In this document: piece by piece, positions 7,819 to 14,156 of the stretch
Numbering within the stretch: the stretch's first letter is position 1
How the letters are laid out: each line of letters begins with the position of its first letter
NCBI GenBank assembly: GCA_030824725.1
Contig: JAPJRE010000066.1
Coordinates: forward strand, 1-14,156
Direction: 5' to 3'
DNA from: Sphingomonas sp.
GTDB taxonomy: Bacteria; Pseudomonadota; Alphaproteobacteria; Sphingomonadales; Sphingomonadaceae
Length of the DNA: 14,156 nt
Translations under genes and position numbers: made by a program
Notes under the pieces: generated by a model
The model's database searches: none
Seen by the model: the letters and a program-made list of their open reading frames with translations, nothing else
What the model was told of the DNA's origin: nothing

Positions 7819-10800
7819 TCAGGCCGCCGCCTGCAGCTTCATGCTCGCCGGGATCAGCGAGGCGGCCTGCACCCCCGGCATCGTCTCGATCCGCGCCGCC
7901 AGCTCGGTATCGAGCCGGAAACCGCGGCCGAGCATCACCGTCGCCTCGCCGCCGTCGATCGGGGCGTGGAGCAGGATCTCGCCCCTGCCCCCGCCGCGCA
8001 GCTCGCCGACCAGCGCGGCCAGCTGCGCCGGCACGGTCGGATCCTCGATGCGGATCTCGAGGATCAGCTGGGTGGTACCCGCCAGCGTGTCGAACGGCTG
8101 CACCCGCTTCACCGCCGCGCGCGGCGTATCCTCGCCGGGGCGCTTGTCGAGCTCCAGCGTCAGGATCGCGCAGCCGGTGCCGGCGGCGCAGGCCTCCATG
8201 TCCTTGGCGATCAGCTCCTCGAAGCACGAGGTCTGGATCTGCGCGCTGCGGTCCGAAATCGTCGCCATCAGATAGCGGTTGCCCCGCGCCGAGGTGCGGT
8301 AGCGGCAATCCTCGATCAGCGCGGCGATCTGCGCATTGACCCGCGCGCCCTCCGGGATCTGCATGTCGGGCAGGCTCGCGATGTCGCGCACGCCCTGGCC
8401 GCGGAACAGATGCTCGTAGCGATCGAGGGGATGTGCCGAGAAATAATAACCAAAGGCATCCTTCTCGGCGTTAATCTTATCGGACATCGACCAGACCGCA
8501 TCCTTGGGCACGGTGATCCCGCCGCCCGCCGGCTCGGCATCGCCGAACAGCCCGCCCTGCCCGCTCATCCGGCTGGCATGGTCGCGCTGGGCGACCGCGA
8601 GTATCGTCTCAGCCGCGGCATGGACGCCTGCGCGGTTGGGCTCGATGCTGTCGAACGCACCCGCCGAGGCCAGCGTTTCCAGCTGGCGCTTGTTGAGCAC
8701 GCGCGGATCGACGCGCTTGGCGAAATCGTCGAGGCTCGCGAAGCGGCCGTTCTTCTCGCGCTCCTCGACCAGCAGCTCCATCGCCCGCTCGCCTACGCCC
8801 TTCAGCGCGCCCAGCGCATAGCGCACCGCCAGCCCCTCGCCATGCGCCTGCACGGTGAAGTCGGCCTCGCTGGCGTTGATGTCGGGCGAGGTCGCCTCGA
8901 TGCCCAGCCGCCGCATGTCGTCGGCGAACACCGCCAGCTTGTCGGTCTGGTGGATGTCGTACGCCATCGAGGCGGCGAAGAATTCGTGCGGATGGTGCGC
9001 CTTCAGCCACGCCGTCTGGTAGGCGAGCAGCGCATAGGCGGCGGCGTGCGACTTGTTGAAGCCATAGCCGGCGAACTTGTCGATCAAGTCGAACAGCTCG
9101 TTGGCCTTGGCCGCCGGGATGTCGTTCACTTCCTTGCAGCCCTTGACGAAGATGCTGCGCTGGGCATCCATCTCCGCCTTGACCTTCTTGCCCATCGCGC
9201 GCCGCAGCATGTCTGCGCCGCCCAGCGTATAGCCGGCGAGGATCTGCGCGGCCTGCATCACCTGTTCCTGATAGACGAAGATCCCGTACGTCTCCTTCAG
9301 GATCGGCTCGAGCAGATCGTGCGGGTAGACGATCGGCTCGCGGCCCGCCTTGCGCGCGCCGAAGGTCGGGATGTTGTCCATCGGACCCGGGCGATAGAGC
9401 GAGACGAGCGCGACGATGTCGCCGAAATTGGTCGGCCGCACCGCGGTCAGCGTACGGCGCATGCCTTCGGATTCCAGCTGGAACACGCCCACCGTGTCGC
9501 CGCGCTGGAGCAGCGCATAGACGCCTTCGTCGTCCCAATCGAGCCGGTCGAGGTTCACCTCGACGCCGCGCTTGGCGAGCAGCACCACCGCCTTCTTGAG
9601 CACCGACAGCGTCTTGAGGCCGAGAAAGTCGAACTTCACCAGCCCGGCGCCCTCGACATTCTTCATGTCGAACTGGGTCACCGGCATGTCCGAGCGCGGA
9701 TCGCGATAGAGCGGCACCAGCTGCGCGAGCGGCCGGTCGCCGATCACCACGCCGGCGGCGTGGGTCGAACTGTGGCGCGGCAGGCCTTCCATCCGCATCG
9801 ACAGGTCGACGAGGCGCTTCACATCCTCGTTGCCGTTGTATTCGGCGAGGAATTCGCTGACGCCGTTCAGCGTGCGCTCCAGCGTCCAGGGGTCGGTCGG
9901 GTGGTTGGGGATCTGCTTGGCGAGACGATCGACCTGGCCGTAGCTCATCTGCAGCACGCGGCCGACGTCCTTGATCACCGCGCGCGCCTTCATCGTCCCG
10001 AAGGTGATGATCTGCGCCACGTGATCGCGGCCGTATTTCTCCTGGACGTAGCGGATCACTTCGCCGCGCCGGGTTTCGCAGAAGTCGATGTCGAAGTCGG
10101 GCATCGAGACGCGTTCCGGGTTGAGGAAGCGTTCGAACAGCAGGCCCAGCTTGAGCGGATCGAGATCGGTGATGGTCAGCGCCCAGGCGACCGCCGAGCC
10201 CGCGCCCGAACCACGGCCCGGCCCCACCGGGATGTCGTTCGACTTCGCCCATTGGATGAAGTCGGCCACGATCAGGAAATAGCCCGGGAACCCCATCTGG
10301 ATGATGATGTCGAGCTCGAACTGGAGGCGCTTGTTATATACCTCCACTTCCGATGGATCGGTGATGCCGGCGAAGTCGAGCCGGTCCTTGAGGCCGGCCC
10401 AACTCCGCTCGCGCAGCATCGCCGCCTCGCCCTCGCGGTCGCCCGCGAGGCTGGGGAGGATCGGCTTGCGCTTGGGGGCGGCATAGGCGCAGCGCTGCGC
10501 CACGACGAGGGTGTTCTCGATCGCCTCGGGAAGGTCGGCGAAATTGGTCTTCATCGTCTCGGCCGGCTTCAGCCAGACCTCGGGCGAGGAGCGCGGGCGA
10601 TCGTCGGTCTCGAGATAGGTCGAGTTGGCGATGCAGAGCATCGCGTCGTGCGCGTCGTAGAAATCGGCCTCGGCGAAGCATGCCGGGTTGGTGCCCACCA
10701 GCGGCAGGCCTCGCGCATAGGCGAGGTCGACCAGCTTGTCCTCGGCGCGAGTCTCCACCTCGTTGTTGCGCCGGGCGATCTCGACATAAAGTCGCTCGGG

Positions 10801-11298
10801 GAACAGCGCCTCGAGCTGCGCGACATAGGCCTCGGCGGCCTTGTCCTGCCCCTCGGCATAAAGCCGGGCGAGCGCGCCCTCCGCACCCGCGGTCAGGCAG
10901 AGCAGGCCGTCGGTATGGCCGGTGAGCGCCGCGAACGGGACATGCGCATCCTCCTCGATCGGGCGATCGAGATGCGCCTGCGAGACGAGGTGGCAGAGAT
11001 TCTCATAGCCGGTCTGGTCCTGCGCGTAGAGCGCAAGCCAGTCGATCGGCACGTTGAGGCCCTCGGCGAGGTTCGAGCGCTTCACCGCCAGCAGCGTGCC
11101 GACGATCGGCTGGACGCCGGCCTTTTTGGCGGCGTCCGAAAAGCTCATCGCGGCATAGAGGCCGTTGCGATCGGTGACGGCAATGGCGGGGAAGCCGTGG
11201 CTCTTGGCGTGCTTGGCGATCGCCTTGGGGTCGATCGCCCCTTCGAGCATGGTGTAGCAGGAGAAAACCCGAAGCGGGACGAAACCGGAATGCGCCAT
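7819..11298 (-). CDS. dnaE: DNA polymerase III alpha subunit
   Basis: A 1159-residue replicative polymerase subunit, almost the same length as E. coli DnaE. The order is an N-terminal PHP domain (about 1-270), the C-family polymerase core, a helix-hairpin-helix region (YGFNKSHAAAYALLAYQT) and an OB fold (INAQIA-like VNAQIAALIEDCRYRTSARGN). The catalytic aspartates are D401 and D403 in PDFDIDF, and D557 in VKFDFLGL. The first two match E. coli numbering exactly when translation starts at 11298, which supports that ATG over the in-frame start at 11373. The PHP metal motifs are degenerate: LRVFSCYT in place of H-x-H and TDRNG in place of TDHGN, so this domain probably has no nuclease activity and proofreading would come from DnaQ. 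No strong Shine-Dalgarno sequence precedes the ATG. The last codons lie in a GGCC-TGA-GGCC palindrome around the stop. Confidence 0.97.
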   Translation of the reverse strand: MAHSGFVPLRVFSCYTMLEGAIDPKAIAKHAKSHGFPAIAVTDRNGLYAAMSFSDAAKKAGVQPIVGTLLAVKRSNLAEGLNVPIDWLALYAQDQTGYENLCHLVSQAHLDRPIEEDAHVPFAALTGHTDGLLCLTAGAEGALARLYAEGQDKAAEAYVAQLEALFPERLYVEIARRNNEVETRAEDKLVDLAYARGLPLVGTNPACFAEADFYDAHDAMLCIANSTYLETDDRPRSSPEVWLKPAETMKTNFADLPEAIENTLVVAQRCAYAAPKRKPILPSLAGDREGEAAMLRERSWAGLKDRLDFAGITDPSEVEVYNKRLQFELDIIIQMGFPGYFLIVADFIQWAKSNDIPVGPGRGSGAGSAVAWALTITDLDPLKLGLLFERFLNPERVSMPDFDIDFCETRRGEVIRYVQEKYGRDHVAQIITFGTMKARAVIKDVGRVLQMSYGQVDRLAKQIPNHPTDPWTLERTLNGVSEFLAEYNGNEDVKRLVDLSMRMEGLPRHSSTHAAGVVIGDRPLAQLVPLYRDPRSDMPVTQFDMKNVEGAGLVKFDFLGLKTLSVLKKAVVLLAKRGVEVNLDRLDWDDEGVYALLQRGDTVGVFQLESEGMRRTLTAVRPTNFGDIVALVSLYRPGPMDNIPTFGARKAGREPIVYPHDLLEPILKETYGIFVYQEQVMQAAQILAGYTLGGADMLRRAMGKKVKAEMDAQRSIFVKGCKEVNDIPAAKANELFDLIDKFAGYGFNKSHAAAYALLAYQTAWLKAHHPHEFFAASMAYDIHQTDKLAVFADDMRRLGIEATSPDINASEADFTVQAHGEGLAVRYALGALKGVGERAMELLVEEREKNGRFASLDDFAKRVDPRVLNKRQLETLASAGAFDSIEPNRAGVHAAAETILAVAQRDHASRMSGQGGLFGDAEPAGGGITVPKDAVWSMSDKINAEKDAFGYYFSAHPLDRYEHLFRGQGVRDIASLPDMQIPEGARVNAQIAALIEDCRYRTSARGNRYLMATISDRSAQIQTSCFEELIAKDMEACAAGTGCAILTLELDKRPGEDTPRAAVKRVQPFDTLAGTTQLILEIRIEDPTVPAQLAALVGELRGGGRGEILLHAPIDGGEATVMLGRGFRLDTELAARIETMPGVQAASLIPASMKLQAAA

Positions 11299-11399
11299 GC
11301 CCGAACCTAGGAGCGCGCACGCCCAATTGCCAACCCGCAGCCGCGCTTCTCCACAGCTTTTGCGCCCGATCATGGGATCATGCCGGAACGGATCGATCT

Positions 11400-11423
11400 A
11401 CATCTTCATACATGTGAAGATGT
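11400..11423. repeat. AT-rich perfect inverted repeat upstream of dnaE
   Basis: ACATCTTCA (11400-11408), a 6-bp spacer and TGAAGATGT (11415-11423) form a perfect 9-bp inverted repeat. It is notably AT-rich for this genome. It lies about 100 bp upstream of the dnaE start and beyond the terminator of the peroxidase gene, where a dnaE promoter or operator would be expected. I do not recognise the binding protein. LexA-type alphaproteobacterial boxes (GTTC-N7-GTTC) do not match. Confidence 0.6.
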
Positions 11424-11424
11424 G

Positions 11425-11475
11425 GTAAATGAAAGCGCGGCCGGGGCATCCACACACCTCCCGCCCCGGCCGTGC
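11425..11475 (-). terminator. Probable intrinsic terminator after the peroxidase gene
   Basis: On the minus strand, a 10-bp perfect GC stem (11463-11472 with 11438-11447), extended to 13 pairs with one mismatch, encloses a 15-nt loop. It is followed by the T-rich stretch TTTCATTT (complement of 11427-11434). It begins 9 bp after the stop codon at 11485. It would end the lolC-lolD-peroxidase transcript before dnaE. The T tract is interrupted, so the strength is uncertain. Confidence 0.65.
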
Positions 11476-11484
11476 TTGTTTGGC

Positions 11485-11967
11485 CTATAGCAGCTTCTCG
11501 ATGTCCGCGGCGATGGCGCTGGGGGTCGTGGTCGGGGCATAGCGACCCACCACCGCGCCAGCGCGGTCCACCAGGAATTTGGTGAAGTTCCACTTGATCG
11601 CCTCGGTGCCGAACACCCCCGGCGCCTGCGCCTTGAGCGCCTGGAACAACGGCGCAGCGTCGCTGCCGTTCACATCCACCTTCGCGAAGATCGGGAAGGT
11701 TACGTCATAGCTCAGCGAACAGAAATTCGCGATCTCCTCCGCATCGCCGGGCTCCTGTGCGCCGAACTGGTTGCACGGAAATGCCAGCACCGCGAAGCCG
11801 CGATCACGATAGGCCCGCCAAAGCTGCTCCAGCTCCTTGTACTGCGGGGTGAACCCGCATCTCGACGCGGTGTTGACGACCAGCAGCACCTGGCCGGTGA
11901 AGGCCGAAAGGTCGCTGGTTGTGCCGTCCGGCAGCGTCACCGGAATCTGCGTGATCGCCTCGCTCAT
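11485..11967 (-). CDS. Glutathione peroxidase family protein (thiol peroxidase, Cys type)
   Basis: A 160-residue peroxidase with a thioredoxin fold that reduces hydroperoxides. The peroxidatic cysteine C37 lies in NTASRCGFTPQY, with Q71 (GAQEP) and W126-N127 (KWNFTKFL) completing the usual catalytic tetrad. FPCNQF (C65) and a further cysteine C83 in NFCSLSYDVTFPIF are present. C83 matches the resolving cysteine of yeast Gpx3, which suggests a thioredoxin-dependent two-cysteine enzyme despite the family name. There is no selenocysteine and no signal peptide. Its ATG overlaps the lolD stop (ATGA, 11964-11967), and a strong GGAGGA site within the last lolD codons precedes it by 6-7 bp. It is therefore probably translated from the lol mRNA. 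A terminator follows the stop. Confidence 0.95.
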   Translation of the reverse strand: MSEAITQIPVTLPDGTTSDLSAFTGQVLLVVNTASRCGFTPQYKELEQLWRAYRDRGFAVLAFPCNQFGAQEPGDAEEIANFCSLSYDVTFPIFAKVDVNGSDAAPLFQALKAQAPGVFGTEAIKWNFTKFLVDRAGAVVGRYAPTTTPSAIAADIEKLL

Positions 11968-12647
11968 GCCATTTCCTCCAGGCGTCCCTCGTGCAACCGC
12001 ACCACGCGGTCCATGCGCGCCGCCAGCCGTTCGTTATGGGTGGCGACCAGCGCGGCCGACCCTTCGTTGCGGACCAGATTGAGGAACTCGCCAAAGACCC
12101 GGTCCGAGGTCGCCTCGTCCAGATTGCCGGTGGGCTCGTCGGCCAGCACCAGCGGCGGCCGATTGGCCAGCGCGCGGGCGACGGCAACGCGCTGCTGTTC
12201 GCCGCCGGAGAGCTGGTTCGGCCGGTGCGTCAGCCGATGCTCCAGCCCCAGCAGCGTGAGCAGCTCGCGCGCCCGCGCCTGCGCCGCCGCGCGCGTGCCG
12301 CCATGGATCATCTGCGGCAGCACGACATTCTCGGTTGCGTCGAAATCGGGCAGCAGATGGTGGAACTGGTAGACAAAGCCCAGCTTGTCGCGCCGCACCT
12401 CGGTGCGGGCGCTGGCCGAAAGCTTCGCCGCTTCCTCCCCGACGATCCGGATCGATCCCTCGAACCCGCCCTCGAGTAGCCCCACTGCCTGCAGCAGGGT
12501 CGACTTGCCCGAGCCCGAGGGGCCGAGTAGTGCCACGATCTCGCCCGGCTGCACGTCGAGATCGACACCGCGCAGCACGTCGATGCGGACGCCACCCTGC
12601 TCGAAGCTGCGGCGCAGGTCGCGCGTCTGGAGAACCGGATCACTCAT
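11964..12647 (-). CDS. lolD: Lipoprotein-releasing ABC transporter ATPase LolD
   Basis: A 227-residue ABC ATPase that powers release of outer-membrane lipoproteins from the inner membrane to LolA. All ABC motifs are intact: Walker A GPSGSGKST (42-50), Q-loop Q94 in FVYQFHHLLPDF, signature LSGGEQQR (146-153), Walker B PLVLADEPT with D170 and E171, and H204 in ATHNE. YQFHHLLPDFDATENV is typical of LolD within the MacB/LolD group. The start overlaps the end of the permease gene by 8 bp (12640-12647) and the stop overlaps the peroxidase start by 4 bp. This indicates a translationally coupled operon with its membrane partner. Confidence 0.96.
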   Translation of the reverse strand: MSDPVLQTRDLRRSFEQGGVRIDVLRGVDLDVQPGEIVALLGPSGSGKSTLLQAVGLLEGGFEGSIRIVGEEAAKLSASARTEVRRDKLGFVYQFHHLLPDFDATENVVLPQMIHGGTRAAAQARARELLTLLGLEHRLTHRPNQLSGGEQQRVAVARALANRPPLVLADEPTGNLDEATSDRVFGEFLNLVRNEGSAALVATHNERLAARMDRVVRLHEGRLEEMA

Positions 12648-13890
12648 AGCGCAGCACCTGGACGGGATCGGTGCTCGCCGCCTTCCACGCAGGGTAGAGG
12701 GTGGCGAGGAAGGTGAAGAGCAGCGCCATCGCGCAGATTGCGAAAGTCTGGAACGGATCGGTCTTGGCGGGCAGCTCGGTGAGGAAGCGCATCTGCGGGT
12801 CCCACACCTTCTGGCCGGTCACCGCGCCGATCGCCCATACCACCTGCTCGCGGAAGGTAATGAAGAAGAAGGCGAGCACGCCCCCTGCCCCCACGCCCAG
12901 CGCGCCGATCGTGGTGCCGACCGTCACGAAGATCCGCATCAGTCCGCCGCGCGTCGCGCCCATCGTCCGCAGCACGGCGATGTCCCGCGTCTTGGCGCGG
13001 ACCAGCATGATCAGCGACGAGATGATGTTGAACGATGCCACCACCAGAATGATCGACAGGATCGTGAACGAGACGATGCGATCGACCGACAGCGCCTCGA
13101 ACAGCTCGCTGTTCATCTGCCGCCAGTCGGTGATCTGGCCGATAGTGCTCACCTTCTCGGCAAGCGGGCGGATCACCTGCTCGATCTTGTCGGGATTGTT
13201 GGTGTCGATCCGGACCATGCCCACCGTGTCGCCCATCAGCAACAGCGTCTGGGCGTCCTCCATCGGCATGATGATGTAGCTCTTGTCATAGTCGTACACG
13301 CCGACTTCGAAGATCGCCGCGATCCGATATTTCACGATGCGGATATTGGTGCCGAACGGCGTCGCCACGCCCTGCGGGTTGATGATCGAGATCTCCGATC
13401 CGATCGTTGCCCCTAGCGCCTCGGCCAGTCGCGAGCCGATCGCGATCTGCTCGCTGCCGGGCTTGAGGTTCTTGAACGATCCGAGGATCTCCTTGCCCTT
13501 CAGCGTCGCATTGGCCTGGATGTCCTGCACGCGCATGCCGCGCACCAGCGCGAATTCTACGCGGCCGTTATAGCCGGCGAACAACGGCTGCTCGATCAGC
13601 GGCGTGGCGGCGGTGACGCCGGGGATCGCACGCGCGTCGTCGGCGATGCGGCGCCAGTCGCGCAACTGGCCGTTATAGCCCTGCACCACCGCATGGCCGT
13701 TCAGCCCGGCGATCTTGTCGAAAAGCTCGGCGCGAAACCCGTTCATCACGCTCATCACGACGATCAGCGCGGCGACGCCGAGCATGACGGCGACGAGGCT
13801 GAAGCCGGCGACGACGGCGATGAAGGCTTCGCTGCGCCCGGGCAGCAGATAGCGGCGGGCGATCATTCGCTCATAGCGCGAGAGTAGCAT
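12640..13890 (-). CDS. lolC: Lipoprotein-releasing ABC transporter permease (LolC/LolE family)
   Basis: A 416-residue inner-membrane permease, partner of LolD. It has the four-helix layout of the family: a first helix at about 23-48 (FIAVVAGFSLVAVMLG), a large periplasmic domain to about 270, then helices at about 272-297, 319-344 and 380-399. The MacB-like periplasmic domain includes LRDWRRIADDARAIPGV and the coupling region RAKTRDIAVLRTMGATRGGLMRIF is typical of LolC and LolE. The window holds a single permease gene, as in many alphaproteobacteria, where one protein may do the work of both LolC and LolE; I cannot exclude a second one elsewhere. I start at the ATG at 13890, since GAGGG (13896-13900) lies 5 bp upstream; the in-frame GTG at 13896 overlaps that site. 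Confidence 0.94.
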   Translation of the reverse strand: MLLSRYERMIARRYLLPGRSEAFIAVVAGFSLVAVMLGVAALIVVMSVMNGFRAELFDKIAGLNGHAVVQGYNGQLRDWRRIADDARAIPGVTAATPLIEQPLFAGYNGRVEFALVRGMRVQDIQANATLKGKEILGSFKNLKPGSEQIAIGSRLAEALGATIGSEISIINPQGVATPFGTNIRIVKYRIAAIFEVGVYDYDKSYIIMPMEDAQTLLLMGDTVGMVRIDTNNPDKIEQVIRPLAEKVSTIGQITDWRQMNSELFEALSVDRIVSFTILSIILVVASFNIISSLIMLVRAKTRDIAVLRTMGATRGGLMRIFVTVGTTIGALGVGAGGVLAFFFITFREQVVWAIGAVTGQKVWDPQMRFLTELPAKTDPFQTFAICAMALLFTFLATLYPAWKAASTDPVQVLRYE

Positions 13891-14156
13891 GGCCACCCTC
13901 TAGGGCCAGTCGCGCGGCGTGGGAAGCGTTCTGTTGCCGATTCGACACAGGCGCGCCGCAATCTGCCGCCGCCCCGCAGTCGACCGGTGACAAAGGCGGT
14001 GCATCCTTCTACCCAGAAATCGTCGAAGCGCAGGCGCAAAAAGGCCACGGTTCGGGGAGGTTCCCAGCTCCATTTGCCGGCAATGGCAAGTGTTCGAAGC
14101 GGGATCCTATCAAGGGGGCTGACGAGCATTCGTCACGCAGGCGCCCGGGCCGGCAA
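13891..14156. other. Non-coding or unrecognised stretch upstream of lolC
   Basis: I find no convincing gene here. A minus-strand frame (14129-13863) overlaps the lolC start, lacks a ribosome-binding site and matches nothing I know. The plus frame from 13902 to the window end has no stop but no start codon either, and shows no recognisable protein. The segment should contain the lolC promoter, but I cannot pick one with confidence. Short TTGCCGGCAA-like repeats occur at about 14074-14083, and part of this recurs at the window end. Confidence 0.5.

Noticed and set aside
7198..11310. A 1370-residue open frame on the plus strand opposite dnaE
   Set aside because: It is the antisense shadow of dnaE, rich in His, Arg and Leu with no recognisable motif. 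DnaE is certain on the other strand.
11299..11373. The longer dnaE start at 11373
   Set aside because: The added 25 residues match nothing in the family, and the start at 11298 puts the catalytic aspartates at the same numbers as in E. coli.
13863..14129. An 88-residue minus-strand frame upstream of lolC
   Set aside because: It overlaps the lolC start by about 28 bp in another frame, has no ribosome-binding site and matches no family I know. A small unknown gene or a remnant cannot be fully excluded.
13891..14156. Possible end of proS, which I recall upstream of lolC in related genomes
   Set aside because: No frame here resembles the prolyl-tRNA synthetase C-terminus.

Overview
This is a GC-rich alphaproteobacterial chromosomal segment, most likely from Sphingomonadaceae (Sphingomonas or a close relative). 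The evidence is the strongly GC-biased third codon positions, the dnaE sequence type, the adjacent lol genes and dnaE, and the intergenic palindromes. Assignment is by recognition only; no search was run. The content is mostly core and metabolic genes. I see no CRISPR array, phage, transposase, rRNA or tRNA.

Left part (1-5771): a palindromic repeat (1-80), then a small VOC (glyoxalase-fold) protein on the minus strand. Divergent from it, with an intergenic gap of only 56 bp, is a PA0069-type radical SAM protein. The radical SAM stop overlaps the stop of a convergent secreted SGNH/GDSL esterase. That esterase carries a perfect in-frame 231-bp tandem duplication, so its catalytic-serine block is present twice. 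Its promoter region has a LacI-type operator-like palindrome. Divergent from the esterase is a secreted M1-family zinc aminopeptidase.

Middle (5772-7818): a 29-bp-arm palindromic doublet lies between the convergent ends of the aminopeptidase gene and an acyl-CoA ligase gene. A third palindromic element lies between the ligase and dnaE.

Right part (7819-14156), all on the minus strand: transcription runs lolC-type permease -> lolD -> a glutathione-peroxidase-like gene, joined by 8-bp and 4-bp overlaps and ended by a probable terminator. After an intergenic region with an AT-rich palindrome comes dnaE. LolC and LolD form the inner-membrane machine that releases outer-membrane lipoproteins, DnaE is the replicative polymerase subunit, and the peroxidase removes hydroperoxides. 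The last 260 bases or so hold no recognisable gene.

No whole new system is evident. The most unusual signals are (1) the duplicated esterase segment, (2) three intergenic palindromic elements, each close to a stop codon and each containing a GCGAAAGC or GCGAAGC mini-hairpin, one pair showing a compensatory base-pair change, (3) interleaved divergent promoters at 462-497 that predict a leaderless radical SAM mRNA, and (4) the operator-like site on the esterase promoter.
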